In this document: one piece after another, positions 35,624 through 44,603 of the stretch
How the letters are laid out: the number at the start of each line of letters is the position of its first letter
How positions within the stretch are numbered: the first letter of the stretch is position 1
Source of the DNA: Chryseobacterium foetidum
Lineage (GTDB): Bacteria; Bacteroidota; Bacteroidia; Flavobacteriales; Weeksellaceae
Assembly: GCF_025457425.1 (NCBI RefSeq)
Contig: NZ_JAMXIA010000001.1
Span: 992,001 to 1,056,000 of the forward strand
Direction of reading: 5' to 3'
Length of the DNA stretch: 64,000 nucleotides
Made by a program: the position numbers and the translations under genes
The notes under the pieces: model-generated
Database searches by the model: none
What the model was told of the DNA's origin: nothing
What the model saw: the letters and a program-made list of their open reading frames with translations, nothing else

Positions 35624-36058
35624 TTATTTCACGATTTTGATATCGATAGCTGAAAAACCTTTTGGCGATCTTTCCTTTTCGTAAGAAACTTTATTTCCTT
35701 TTTTCAAAATTTCGGTCGCGTTGTTGGAGTGGAAGAATACATTTTCCTTGGAACGGTCTTCGGTAATGAAACCGTAACCCTTCTCACTGAAAAACGTTAC
35801 AATTCCTGTCTTTCTCAGTTCCTCCTCCTCTATCGGAGCTGCCCCCAGCTGAATATCATCAAGACTGATCTCGATTTTTTCTCTGTTTTCAGGTGGTACA
35901 GAAGTAAGCTGACCGTTTTCGTCAACATACATCAACATATCGTCAAGGCTTTTCCCCTTATCATTATTGTCCTTGCGGTCTTCGCGACGAAGTGCTTTCT
36001 CTTTTAATTTTGCCTGTTTTTTCTTAAAGTTTTCTTTTTTTGAAAAAGAATCTGCCAT
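35624..36058 (-). CDS. Cold-shock domain protein with basic N-terminal extension
   Basis: A 144-residue protein. The first 35 residues are very rich in Lys and Arg, followed by an acidic linker. The C-terminal 65 residues are a cold-shock domain with the RNA-binding motifs KGYGFIT and NVFFH. It should bind single-stranded RNA, possibly as a chaperone at low temperature. The basic extension may add RNA or ribosome binding. The predicted promoter lies about 258 nt upstream, giving a long 5' UTR as in cold-regulated csp genes. Confidence 0.88.
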   Translation of the reverse strand: MADSFSKKENFKKKQAKLKEKALRREDRKDNNDKGKSLDDMLMYVDENGQLTSVPPENREKIEISLDDIQLGAAPIEEEELRKTGIVTFFSEKGYGFITEDRSKENVFFHSNNATEILKKGNKVSYEKERSPKGFSAIDIKIVK

Positions 36059-36315
36059 ATATATTTTAAAATTTATTTGTTACTGATGAGGTTAAAGATA
36101 GAATTTTTTTCCGGATTCTACCACGTTTCCGGCCAGATACTTTGCAGAAGTGCATCATTAAGGTATTCTGTTGTTTTCAGTAGTGATAAAAGATTGCCTG
36201 TATCAATATTTTTTTGAGGAATAAACCGGCATCTGAAATGTGAAACTGAGAGAAAAAAATAAATGCCCAAAACTTTTCTTTAGCAAAAGCTGTAAACATT
36301 CAGTTAATCACTCTG

Positions 36316-36323
36316 CAAATATA
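36316..36323 (-). promoter_or_regulatory. Promoter core for the cold-shock gene
   Basis: TATATTTG on the minus strand matches TAnnTTTG and lies 258 nt before the start codon. No ORF of note lies between. The rest of the 36059-36518 gap is AT-rich with nothing else seen. Confidence 0.5.
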
Positions 36324-36518
36324 CAACAAATATTATTGGAAAACAGCTTCATAATAACTTTTTAGTTTTCAATAACTTATCATTGAGATTTGAAAAATCT
36401 ATAATTGCAACTGAAATTTTGTTGATGAACGTCAGTTTTCCGTGCAGTCAATTGAATTCAGATTCATCTAAATAATTTTATTATCTTCAACACTGAATAT
36501 TTTAAATTAAAATAAGCC

Positions 36519-36926
36519 ATGGGAAAAATCATTTTTACAATACTTCTTTTCAGCCTTACCACAATAAGCGCGCAGACCATCGAATCATCAAGCCGAAATA
36601 CAACAGGTTACATCAAAAGCGACGGAACAATAGAAAGCAGCAGCCGCTCGACGTTGGGATATATTAAAAATGACGGCACTATCGAAAACAGCAACCGAAG
36701 CACGATTGGTTACATTAAAAGTGACGGGACGATAGAAAATAAAAAGCGTTCAACCGTTGGTTACGTTAAAAAAGACGGAACAGTGGAAAACAGCAGCCGC
36801 TCAACAATCGGTTACATTAAAGATGATGGAACCGTAGAAAACAGTAGCCGTACGACGATTGGCTATGCAAAAGGCATCAGAAAAGAATGGGCAGCAGTGG
36901 CATTTTTCTTTTTTAACTTTGACTAA
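36519..36926 (+). CDS. Beta-flower repeat protein (secreted)
   Basis: A 135-residue exported protein with a signal peptide ending near residue 18 (TISAQ). Six tandem 17-residue units follow, of the form TIESSSRSTIGYIKSDG, and a C-terminal hydrophobic tail WAAVAFFFFNFD. This matches the beta-flower family first recognised from predicted structures, in which short hairpin repeats close into a shallow ring around hydrophobic tails. The family's function is unknown. It has its own terminator and no obvious functional partner nearby. Confidence 0.8.
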   Translation: MGKIIFTILLFSLTTISAQTIESSSRNTTGYIKSDGTIESSSRSTLGYIKNDGTIENSNRSTIGYIKSDGTIENKKRSTVGYVKKDGTVENSSRSTIGYIKDDGTVENSSRTTIGYAKGIRKEWAAVAFFFFNFD

Positions 36927-36960
36927 TCATCCGCTTCCGGAAAAAAACTTCTTCTCCTTA

Positions 36961-36998
36961 AAACCTTCAAGCTTTTTGAAAGCTTGAAGGTTTAATTT
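36961..36998 (+). terminator. Terminator of the beta-flower gene
   Basis: AAACCTTCAAGCTT and AAGCTTGAAGGTTT form a perfect stem (about 36961-36993) with a T-run after it. Confidence 0.9.
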
Positions 36999-37003
36999 TT
37001 ACA

Positions 37004-37030
37004 CAAAAAAACCACCGAAATTCGGTGGTT
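37004..37030 (-). terminator. Terminator of pnp
   Basis: ACCACCG (37011-37017) and CGGTGGT (37023-37029) pair, extended by A/T pairs. Ts follow on the minus strand. Confidence 0.85.
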
Positions 37031-37047
37031 TAGTATTGATAAGATGA

Positions 37048-39315
37048 TTAATCTTGTGGTTCGTTCAAAGGCTTATGTTCGCCCGGTTGATCTCTTCCTT
37101 CAGGATTTAATTTACCTTCAGGTCTTGCAGGTCTGTCAGATCTGTTTTGACCTTCCGGTCTCGGACCTCTCTGCTCACCTTCTTTCTTTTCAGGTCTTGG
37201 TGGTCTTGGCAATAAAACTTTTCTTGAAAGTTTCATTTTTTTACGGTCATCATAACCCATAAATTTCACCTCAACCTGATCACCTTCATTGTAAGGAACT
37301 TTATCAAGTCTTGCCCACTCGATTTCAGAGATGTGAAGTAATCCTTCAGTACCTTTAGCAATCGCTACAAAAGCTCCGAAATCCATCACTTTTACTACTC
37401 TTCCCTGGTACACTTCACCTACAACCGGTACGAAAGTAATCTCGTTGATTTTTGCAATCGCCTCGTTGATTTTCTCTCTGCTTACACCTGAAATTTCTAT
37501 TCTACCGATTTCGCCAACTTCTTCAATTGCGATAACAGTATCAGTATCTTTCTGCATTTGCTGAATGATTTTTCCACCAGGTCCGATTACAGCACCAATG
37601 AAATCTTTGGAGATTTCCATCATCACCATTTTCGGAGCGTGAGGTTTCACATCTTCTCTTGGTGCAGAAATAGTTTCATTTAATTTATCAAGAATATGTA
37701 ATCTTCCGTCTCTTGCCTGTAGAAGGGCTTTTTCCATGATTTCCATAGACAATCCCTGAACTTTGATGTCCATCTGGCAAGCGGTGATTCCATCTGCTGT
37801 TCCGGTTACTTTAAAGTCCATATCTCCCAGGTGATCTTCATCACCCAAAATATCAGAAAGTACAGTGTATTTCCCTGACTTTACATCAGTTACCAATCCC
37901 ATTGCAATACCTGAAACCGGTTTCTTGATTTGAACACCCGCATCCATCAATGCTAAAGTTCCTGCACAAACAGTCGCCATAGAAGATGAACCGTTGGATT
38001 CCAAAATATCAGAAACAATACGGATGGTGTAAGGATTTTCTTCCGGAATCATGTTTGCCAAAGCTCTCTGAGCCAGGTTTCCGTGACCAACTTCTCTTCT
38101 TGAAGTTCCTCTTAAAGGACGCGCTTCACCAGTTGAGAACGGAGGAAAGTTATAATGAAGGAAGAATCTTTCGTCATAATTCACCATTACGCTGTCTACC
38201 ATGTTCGCATCTTTTACTGAACCTAAAGTTACAGCCGTTAAAGACTGAGTTTCACCTCTTGTAAAGATTGCAGAACCGTGCGCTCCAGGTAAATAATCAA
38301 TTTCAGACCAGATCGGGCGAATAGTCTGAGGATCACGACCGTCTAGACGGATTTTATCATTGATAATCATCTGACGCATCGCTTCTTTTTCCACATCGTG
38401 GAAGTATACTTTAGCGAAAGGAGTTACTCTTTCAAGCTCTTCAGCATGCTCTACATACTGCGCTAAAAATTCAGCCAAAACAGCTTTGAATTTCTCACCT
38501 CTCTCCTCTTTTCCAGAAGGAATTTTAGCTACTTCGTATACTTTATCGTATGTTTCTTTCCACACTTTCTCGCGAATCGCTTCGTCGTGATTTTCGTGGC
38601 TGTATTCTCTTTTTGGGAATGATTTGCCTACTTTTTCAGCCAATCTTTCCTGAGCTTCAACCTGTTTTTTGATTTCTTCGTGAGCAAAAGTAATCGCTTC
38701 AAGCATTTCTGCTTCAGTGATTTCCTTCATTTCACCTTCCACCATTACGATAGAATCTTTGGTTGCACCTACCATAATGTCAAGGTCAGCCAGTTTAAGA
38801 TCTTCATAATTAGGATTGATCGCTAATTTCCCGTCGATTCTTACTACTCTTACTTCAGACATTGGTCCGTTGAAAGGAATATCTGTGATTGCAATCGCTG
38901 CCGAAGCTGCAAGACCTGCCAAATCATCAGGAATTGACTGTCCGTCATAAGAAATCAATGAAATCATCACCTGTACTTCCGCGTGGAAATCTTCAGGGAA
39001 TAATGGTCTTAGAACTCTGTCTACCAAACGCATTGTCAGGATTTCCTGATCTGAAGGTCTGGCCTCTCTTCTGAAAAAGTTACCGGGAATTTTTCCACCT
39101 GCGTAGAATTTCTCTCTGTAATCTACTGTCAATGGTAAGAAATCTACACCATCTTTTGCTTCTTTGCTGGCTACCACAGTTGCTAAAAGCATTGTGCCAC
39201 CGATTTTTACTACAACAGAACCGTCAGCCTGTTTTGCCAGTTTTCCTGTTTCTAAAGTGATCTCTCTGCCGTCTGCAAGAATGATCGTTTCTGTAATTGC
39301 TTGAGGTATACTCAT
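37048..39315 (-). CDS. pnp: Polynucleotide phosphorylase
   Basis: A 755-residue phosphorolytic 3'-5' exoribonuclease that degrades mRNA and can also add tails. Two RNase PH-like domains flank a helical linker. The first has [30 protein letters not shown] and the second has [14 protein letters not shown] and [10 protein letters not shown]. The KH domain ([12 protein letters not shown]) and S1 domain ([28 protein letters not shown]) follow. A disordered tail of about 50 residues rich in Pro, Arg, Gly and Glu ends the protein and may bind partners. A promoter core lies at 39381-39388. Confidence 0.97.
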   Translation of the reverse strand: MSIPQAITETIILADGREITLETGKLAKQADGSVVVKIGGTMLLATVVASKEAKDGVDFLPLTVDYREKFYAGGKIPGNFFRREARPSDQEILTMRLVDRVLRPLFPEDFHAEVQVMISLISYDGQSIPDDLAGLAASAAIAITDIPFNGPMSEVRVVRIDGKLAINPNYEDLKLADLDIMVGATKDSIVMVEGEMKEITEAEMLEAITFAHEEIKKQVEAQERLAEKVGKSFPKREYSHENHDEAIREKVWKETYDKVYEVAKIPSGKEERGEKFKAVLAEFLAQYVEHAEELERVTPFAKVYFHDVEKEAMRQMIINDKIRLDGRDPQTIRPIWSEIDYLPGAHGSAIFTRGETQSLTAVTLGSVKDANMVDSVMVNYDERFFLHYNFPPFSTGEARPLRGTSRREVGHGNLAQRALANMIPEENPYTIRIVSDILESNGSSSMATVCAGTLALMDAGVQIKKPVSGIAMGLVTDVKSGKYTVLSDILGDEDHLGDMDFKVTGTADGITACQMDIKVQGLSMEIMEKALLQARDGRLHILDKLNETISAPREDVKPHAPKMVMMEISKDFIGAVIGPGGKIIQQMQKDTDTVIAIEEVGEIGRIEISGVSREKINEAIAKINEITFVPVVGEVYQGRVVKVMDFGAFVAIAKGTEGLLHISEIEWARLDKVPYNEGDQVEVKFMGYDDRKKMKLSRKVLLPRPPRPEKKEGEQRGPRPEGQNRSDRPARPEGKLNPEGRDQPGEHKPLNEPQD

Positions 39316-39380
39316 AAATTGTTTTGTGTTGCACTCCGTATTGAGTGCTTTAATTATTATATTTCGTCTAAAATGTGGTG

Positions 39381-39388
39381 CAAATTTA
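39381..39388 (-). promoter_or_regulatory. Promoter core for pnp
   Basis: TAAATTTG on the minus strand matches TAnnTTTG, leaving a leader of about 60 nt. Confidence 0.55.
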
Positions 39389-39473
39389 AGGTATTATTTG
39401 TTATAATGTCCTATTTTATAGATTTAAGAATCGATTTATAGGTTTTAAAGTTTTAAATCTCAAATATCTGCAT

Positions 39474-40652
39474 TTACTTTCTGTTTTTCTTTTTTGAAAT
39501 GGTGTATCCTAACTTCCATTCCAAGTAATTGGCAATATGAAAATTGTAGGCATTGATCCCGAATGACGCAAACAACCGGTCTGTAATCTGATACTGCAAA
39601 CCTATTTTCTGAAAGAAAATATCTTTGTCATACTGTCTTGTTTTCTTGAATGGATAAACTCCTGCACCAATGTTTACGTATAGTTTCCCGATCATCAGCC
39701 GGTACGTCGGGATGATACTTAACAGCATTCTGTCATTTGAAAATCTTTTTTTCTCATACAAAGTACTGTCCTGAACATAAGATGTGTGATTGTACTCGCC
39801 ATCATAAGTAATACCGACGCCCAGACCATAGGCAGATTTATCTGAATACTGATGCATATAAAGTGCGTCGGCACCAAATACATTGTATTCGTAGCCCTCA
39901 TAGTACTTCAGATCAAAGCGGTTTTCACCCTGATAAAAGGAGTCTTTTCTTCCGCCAAAAACAGAAAATTCCAAAGTGTTGTATCTTTCGACCGCTTTGT
40001 ACACGGTATCGGTTTCAATGGGTTTGATTCTTTCAGGATAATAAATAAGGCTGAGTTGCCCTGCAGCCATGTTCAGACCTTTATTGGGGATTTTGGTAGC
40101 ACCGTTGGAAAGATGATTGAATTTTAGATTTAAACCAACATCAAAATGCTCATCCAGTTCGTAATGCAGTCCCGTAGACAGACCGATGTACATATTTGTT
40201 TTGGAACCGATAGAAATATTGTAATACTGATTGTCAAAATCGAAATAATTTGAATTAAAAGAAATCCCGAAATTAATTCCGTACATCCATTTCAGTCTGT
40301 TCCACTGGTTTATTCTGGCGTTGTAAATTCCGTAAAAACCATAAGGACTACCCATGTCTTTTCCCTTCAAAAAATCTAAAGCAAAAACACCGAAACCGAT
40401 TTGAGGATAATTGTAAAGCTTCTCCCAATCTCTGCTGCCGTCGGTCTGTTTCAAAAACTGCACGTTATATCCTGAAAATGCCTTGTGTCGGTAAAAATTC
40501 AGGGACTCGTTGGTGGGAATAATTCCGCCGTATTCTCCTGTTGCCGCGAATGCCCATCTATGAGGCTTCAAACTGTCGTTTTCCTGTGAAAACACAAAAG
40601 CATTTGAAAACAGCAGGATGAAGAAAATATAAAATCTCTGGAACACGGGCAT
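39474..40652 (-). CDS. Acyloxyacyl hydrolase (PagL-like lipid A deacylase)
   Basis: A 392-residue exported protein with a signal peptide ending near residue 22 (FVFSQ). The first half looks like an outer-membrane barrel containing FNHLSNGATKIPNKGLNM, the HxS-N arrangement that forms the active site of PagL-type lipid A 3-O-deacylases. It should act on lipid A in the outer membrane. The second half adds further beta strands beyond the usual PagL length, which is common in Bacteroidota members. It stands alone with its own promoter. Confidence 0.8.
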   Translation of the reverse strand: MPVFQRFYIFFILLFSNAFVFSQENDSLKPHRWAFAATGEYGGIIPTNESLNFYRHKAFSGYNVQFLKQTDGSRDWEKLYNYPQIGFGVFALDFLKGKDMGSPYGFYGIYNARINQWNRLKWMYGINFGISFNSNYFDFDNQYYNISIGSKTNMYIGLSTGLHYELDEHFDVGLNLKFNHLSNGATKIPNKGLNMAAGQLSLIYYPERIKPIETDTVYKAVERYNTLEFSVFGGRKDSFYQGENRFDLKYYEGYEYNVFGADALYMHQYSDKSAYGLGVGITYDGEYNHTSYVQDSTLYEKKRFSNDRMLLSIIPTYRLMIGKLYVNIGAGVYPFKKTRQYDKDIFFQKIGLQYQITDRLFASFGINAYNFHIANYLEWKLGYTISKKKNRK

Positions 40653-40668
40653 TTTATTTTGAAAGTGG

Positions 40669-40676
40669 CAAATTTA
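40669..40676 (-). promoter_or_regulatory. Promoter core for the lipid A deacylase gene
   Basis: TAAATTTG on the minus strand, 17 nt before the start, matches TAnnTTTG. Confidence 0.55.
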
Positions 40677-40735
40677 ATGATTAGGATTTAAATAAATTCT
40701 AAATTTTTCTCAGTTTTAAAATTAAATCCACAAAA

Positions 40736-40762
40736 AAAGCAACCTCTTTCGAAGTTGCTTAT
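40736..40762 (-). terminator. Terminator of rpsO
   Basis: AAGCAAC (40738-40744) and GTTGCTT (40755-40761) pair, with a run of Ts after the stem on the minus strand. Confidence 0.8.
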
Positions 40763-40782
40763 GTTTTAGACTATCGCTAAGA

Positions 40783-41052
40783 TTATTTTCTTAATCCTAA
40801 TTCAGCGATGATCGCTCTGTATCTGTTGATATCTTTTTTCTTAAGATAATCAAGTAAGCTTTTTCTTTTACCTACCAATTTTACCAAAGATCTCTCAGTG
40901 TTGAAATCGTGACGATTTGCCTTCAAGTGCTGAGATAAGTGGTTGATTCTAAAAGTAAATAAAGCTACCTGTCCTTCAGCGCTTCCTGTGTCTGTTGCAG
41001 ATTTTCCGTGCTTTGCGAAAATTTCTGACTTTTTTTCTGTTGTTAAGTACAT
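40783..41052 (-). CDS. rpsO: 30S ribosomal protein S15
   Basis: An 89-residue primary binder of 16S rRNA. TGSAEGQVALFTFRINHLSQHLKANRHD and KLVGKRKSLLDYLKK are the family signatures, and the length is standard. It has its own promoter (41087-41094) and terminator and is separated from pnp by the deacylase gene. In many bacteria rpsO and pnp are adjacent; here an unrelated gene lies between them. Confidence 0.98.
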   Translation of the reverse strand: MYLTTEKKSEIFAKHGKSATDTGSAEGQVALFTFRINHLSQHLKANRHDFNTERSLVKLVGKRKSLLDYLKKKDINRYRAIIAELGLRK

Positions 41053-41086
41053 TCCAATATTGTTTAATGATTATTATGTAACGGGT

Positions 41087-41094
41087 GCAAAAGT
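41087..41094 (-). promoter_or_regulatory. Promoter core for rpsO
   Basis: TACTTTTG on the minus strand matches TAnnTTTG, 35 nt before the start. Confidence 0.65.
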
Positions 41095-41201
41095 ACAACA
41101 TTTTTTTGAATCAGAAAAGCTGATTACAACTTTTAGCTTTCTGATAATAAAAAGACTATTAAAATTATCAAAAAAACATCTCTTATCTCACTAAAAGACA
41201 G

Positions 41202-41209
41202 TATTTTTG
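41202..41209 (+). promoter_or_regulatory. Promoter core for the exported hypothetical gene
   Basis: TATTTTTG matches TAnnTTTG and ends 9 nt before the ATG, giving an almost leaderless transcript. Confidence 0.6.
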
Positions 41210-41218
41210 TGTTCATAA

Positions 41219-41764
41219 ATGAGAAAAGAATTATTATTTAGCCTGATCCTGATTTTAGCACTGAAAACCTACACAATTTCAGCGCAGAAAAACCATGACA
41301 CTCAAAACATTCTCTACTTCAATCCCGAGGTGGAACCTGATATCGAAGAGATAAAGGAACCGACAAATCTTGCATTTTTCAGTGCAGTTTCTGATCATAT
41401 CAGCACGCATAAAAAAAGAAAAATGATGAAAACCGAAACTCAGTTACCATTTGAAACTGCCGATCAGAAAACAATCTCAGACTATGCCGTAAACAATGAT
41501 GCCGATTTTGTAACGGTTTCTAAAGTGAAATACTTCAAAGTAGGTCTCGGAAAATATGTATTTTCCAATCAGGTGATTGTCAGCATGAAACTTTTCGATA
41601 AAGATGGAAATCTAATTACAGAATCTTCTTACGATACCTACAGAAAGAATATGAGGATGCTGGGTTCTGCCGAAAATTCCATTAAAATAGGGACAGCCGG
41701 AGCCTTAAAAACCATCTTCAAAAATCTCAGAAAGCTGAAACCCTTAGCAGAAACCGACATTTAA
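41219..41764 (+). CDS. Exported hypothetical protein (181 aa)
   Basis: A 181-residue protein with a signal peptide ending near residue 22 (TISAQ). The mature part is mixed alpha/beta, with DADFVTVSKVKYFKVGLGKYVFSNQVIVSMKLFDKDGNLI resembling a periplasmic beta-sheet domain. No lipobox is present. I do not recognise a family. It lies just upstream of mgtE, which has its own promoter, so a shared function is not implied. Confidence 0.65.
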   Translation: MRKELLFSLILILALKTYTISAQKNHDTQNILYFNPEVEPDIEEIKEPTNLAFFSAVSDHISTHKKRKMMKTETQLPFETADQKTISDYAVNNDADFVTVSKVKYFKVGLGKYVFSNQVIVSMKLFDKDGNLITESSYDTYRKNMRMLGSAENSIKIGTAGALKTIFKNLRKLKPLAETDI

Positions 41765-41819
41765 AGTTTAATAAATCCTTAAATTTAGGCGGTTCTTCGT
41801 GTAGTTTTAAAATTTGATT

Positions 41820-41827
41820 TATTTTTG
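41820..41827 (+). promoter_or_regulatory. Promoter core for mgtE
   Basis: TATTTTTG matches TAnnTTTG. It lies inside the longest possible mgtE frame and so excludes the upstream start at 41814. Confidence 0.6.
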
Positions 41828-41846
41828 CATAGCAAAAATTTCTATT

Positions 41847-43169
41847 TTGAATCAATCTGACGAACTTATCTTCAACCCTGCCGACATCGCCGAAACCCTC
41901 AGCGGACTGCCCGCTGACGAAAGACTGTTGGCATTCCTGAAAGTTCCGAAAGAGTATAAAGCAGATGTTTTTTCGCATCTTGACCCTGATTTTCAGGAAG
42001 AAACCATCCGAAGCATCACAAGTGCCGAGGTTTCTGAAATCCTGAATGCGATGACTCCGGATGACAGAACTTCCCTGTTTGAAGATTTTCCCGATGAGCT
42101 CATCAAATATTCCATCAACCACCTGAATCCGCAGGAAAGAAGAATTGCCCTGAAGCTTTTGGGCTACGATTCTGATTCCATTGCGCGTTTGATGACGCCT
42201 TATTACATCCAGATCCGAAAAGAATGGACGATAAAAAGATGTCTTCAGCAAATAAAGAAAGTTGGAAGCAGGGTAGAAACGATGAATTATCTTTACGTGG
42301 TTGACGAAAGAAACCGTTTGATTGACGATATCGCATTGGGAAGTTTGCTTTTGGAAGAAGAAGATACTTTAATTTCAGAAATTACTGACAATCATTTTGT
42401 TGCGATCACAACAACCACATCAAAGGAAGATGCAGTGCAGTATTTTGAAAAATATGACCGTGCTGCTCTCCCGATTGTTACGGAAGCTGGAGTTTTGGTT
42501 GGAATTGTGACGATTGACGATATTTTAGATCAGATTGAATCTCAAAACACCGAAGACATTCAGAAATTCGGGGGTGTGGAAGCTTTGGATGATCCGTATA
42601 TTCAGACGCACTGGTGGGAAATGATTAAGAAAAGAGGGCTTTGGCTGATTGTACTTTTCTTTTTACAGTTAATTACCGCTTCCGTGATGGGTTTCTACGA
42701 AAATGAAATTGAAAAAGCAGTCGTTTTGGCCTTATTTATTCCATTGATTATTTCAAGTGGAGGAAACTCTGGTTCGCAGGCAGCAACTCTGATTATCCGT
42801 GCAATGGCATTACAGGAAATCACAATAAAAGACTGGTGGATTGTGATGAAGAAAGAACTTCTAACCGGAATTATTCTGGGAACTTTCCTCGGTGTGATCG
42901 GGTTTTTCAGAATTATGATCTGGCACAAACTCGGATGGTTCGATTACGGCGATTATTGGTTTTTTATCGGCATCAGCGCAGGAATTTCTTTGGCGATGAT
43001 TGTACTTTGGGGAACAATTTCGGGCTCGATGGTTCCTTTTATTCTGAAAAAATTTGACCTTGATCCTGCCACCTCATCGGCACCTTTTGTAGCGACTTTG
43101 GTAGACGTCACCGGATTAATTATCTACTTTACCATCGCAGCAATGTTTTTAACCGGAAAACTTTTGTAA
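41847..43169 (+). CDS. mgtE: Magnesium transporter MgtE
   Basis: A 440-residue inner-membrane Mg2+ channel. The N-terminal MgtE domain (residues 1-120, with [24 protein letters not shown]) and two CBS domains (about 125-250, with [12 protein letters not shown] and [13 protein letters not shown]) form the cytoplasmic gate. Five transmembrane helices include the pore segment [21 protein letters not shown]. The TTG at 41847 is chosen because the promoter core at 41820-41827 would fall inside a longer protein. Confidence 0.93.
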   Translation: MNQSDELIFNPADIAETLSGLPADERLLAFLKVPKEYKADVFSHLDPDFQEETIRSITSAEVSEILNAMTPDDRTSLFEDFPDELIKYSINHLNPQERRIALKLLGYDSDSIARLMTPYYIQIRKEWTIKRCLQQIKKVGSRVETMNYLYVVDERNRLIDDIALGSLLLEEEDTLISEITDNHFVAITTTTSKEDAVQYFEKYDRAALPIVTEAGVLVGIVTIDDILDQIESQNTEDIQKFGGVEALDDPYIQTHWWEMIKKRGLWLIVLFFLQLITASVMGFYENEIEKAVVLALFIPLIISSGGNSGSQAATLIIRAMALQEITIKDWWIVMKKELLTGIILGTFLGVIGFFRIMIWHKLGWFDYGDYWFFIGISAGISLAMIVLWGTISGSMVPFILKKFDLDPATSSAPFVATLVDVTGLIIYFTIAAMFLTGKLL

Positions 43170-43195
43170 TTTTAGGCATCATCTAAAATTATTCA

Positions 43196-43921
43196 ATGAA
43201 AGTAGTTTCTCTTGTTCCCTCAATCACCGAGGCTTTATTTGATTTGGGTTTAACGGAAAATGAAATTGTCGGAAGAACAAAATTCTGCATTCATCCCAAA
43301 GAAAAAGTGAAAAATGTAGAAATCATTGGTGGCACAAAAAATCTTAATCTGGATAAAATCAAAAGTTTACAACCAGACATTATTCTTGCCAACAAAGAAG
43401 AAAATGTGAAAGATCAGGTTGAGGAGCTGATGAAGGATTTTAAAGTAGTAGTAACCAATATCGAAAATATTGAAGACAATTATTATCTCCTGAAAACTCT
43501 CGGAAATCTTTTTAATAAAGAAGAAAAAGCACAACAGTATAATCTGAAAATTTACGATGTGCTACAGAATTCAAAAATAAATTCTCCCATAAAAGCAGCT
43601 TATCTGATCTGGAAAAATCCTTACATGACGGTTGGTTCAGATACTTTTATAGATAAAGTTTTAAAGGAAATCGGATTTGAAAATTTATTTGAAGATCGAA
43701 AGCGCTATCCTGAAATTACAGTTGAAGATTTAGCAGATGCGGATGTCATTATGCTTTCATCAGAGCCTTTTCCGTTTAAAGAAAAACATATTTTGGAGCT
43801 GAAAGAGTTTTATCCTGACAAGAAAATCATGATTGTGGACGGCGAAGCATTTTCATGGTACGGAACGCACATTGCGAAGTGTGAGAATTACTTTAAAGAA
43901 TTGATTTCAGAATTTAATTAA
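43196..43921 (+). CDS. BtuF-like helical-backbone metal receptor, no signal peptide
   Basis: A 241-residue class III solute-binding fold of the kind that binds cobalamin or siderophores: VVSLVPSITEALFDLG at the start, then KSLQPDIILANKEEN, and ADADVIMLSSEPFPF later. It begins directly at the first conserved strand with no signal peptide or lipobox, so it appears cytoplasmic. It follows mgtE by 26 nt on the same strand. The ligand is unknown. It may be a cytosolic ligand-binding relative rather than an ABC transporter component, as no permease or ATPase is next to it. Confidence 0.8.
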   Translation: MKVVSLVPSITEALFDLGLTENEIVGRTKFCIHPKEKVKNVEIIGGTKNLNLDKIKSLQPDIILANKEENVKDQVEELMKDFKVVVTNIENIEDNYYLLKTLGNLFNKEEKAQQYNLKIYDVLQNSKINSPIKAAYLIWKNPYMTVGSDTFIDKVLKEIGFENLFEDRKRYPEITVEDLADADVIMLSSEPFPFKEKHILELKEFYPDKKIMIVDGEAFSWYGTHIAKCENYFKELISEFN

Positions 43922-44091
43922 ATTGAAATTAGATTTTTAAAGAAAATTAAAATTTGACATCACTCTTCAGGGCTTTCAAACGACAATATTTTTCAATAAA
44001 ATAATCTAAGAAAACTGAATTTAGATTTGGGCTAAGTCCAATGATACATCGAAAATTACAAGCGGATGAAAGTCGGTTTCTATTCATAAAA

Positions 44092-44115
44092 AAACTCAGA
44101 CCGAAATCTGAGTTT
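44092..44115 (-). terminator. Terminator of the GAF-protein operon
   Basis: AAACTCAGA (44092-44100) and TCTGAGTTT (44107-44115) form a perfect stem, with a T-run on the minus strand. Confidence 0.9.
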
Positions 44116-44142
44116 ATATTTTTAAATCGAAATGAGATCGAA

Positions 44143-44592
44143 TTACAAAATCTTAGAAACTTCATTACAAAGCCATTCCAGAAGTTCTCTGTCGGCGTCT
44201 GTGAAAGGATCTACAGTGTGAGAATCGATATCAATCTGTCCTACGTTTTGTCCGTCTTTGAAGATTGGAACTACGATTTCTGCTTTGGTATCAATGGAAC
44301 AGCTCAGATAATTGCTTTCTTCGTTCACATCCGGAACTACGAAAGTTTCGTTTGAAACCGCTACCTGACCGCAGATTCCTTTTCCGTAAGGAATGATGGT
44401 GTGGTCGGTTGGTGCACCTACATAAGGACCCAATTTCAGTTCATCCTTATCCCCGTTTTTGAAGTAAAAACCAGTCCAGTTGAAATAGGAGATTTCCTGA
44501 TCCAAAAGATGACAAACTTTCTCCAGTTTCTCTTCGGTATTATGTTTCGGACTTTCAAGAATAGACGAAAGTCTCTTTTTTAATTCTGACAT
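44143..44592 (-). CDS. GAF-domain protein, free methionine-(R)-sulfoxide reductase-like
   Basis: A 149-residue single GAF domain. GKGICGQVAVSNETFVVPDV, NYLSCSIDTKAEIVVPIF and GQIDIDSH match the free methionine-(R)-sulfoxide reductase family (YebR). Cys74 and Cys98 correspond to two of its three conserved cysteines. The upstream one (Cys84 in E. coli) is replaced by a PTDHT segment. It may still reduce free Met sulfoxide with the remaining pair. It is cotranscribed with the conserved unknown gene upstream, 11 nt apart. Confidence 0.8.
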   Translation of the reverse strand: MSELKKRLSSILESPKHNTEEKLEKVCHLLDQEISYFNWTGFYFKNGDKDELKLGPYVGAPTDHTIIPYGKGICGQVAVSNETFVVPDVNEESNYLSCSIDTKAEIVVPIFKDGQNVGQIDIDSHTVDPFTDADRELLEWLCNEVSKIL

Positions 44593-44603
44593 TATTTTAT
44601 ATT

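Noticed and set aside
36570..36880. Direct repeats resembling a CRISPR array
   Set aside because: The 51-nt periodicity comes from 17-residue protein repeats in an intact reading frame with a signal peptide; there are no unique spacers.
43947..44165. Minus-strand ORF after the BtuF-like gene
   Set aside because: It overlaps the GAF gene terminator and 3' end in another frame and has no recognisable character.
44041..44355. Plus-strand ORF opposite the GAF gene, preceded by TAGATTTG
   Set aside because: Most of it is antisense to the well-supported GAF coding region and its translation has no protein-like pattern.
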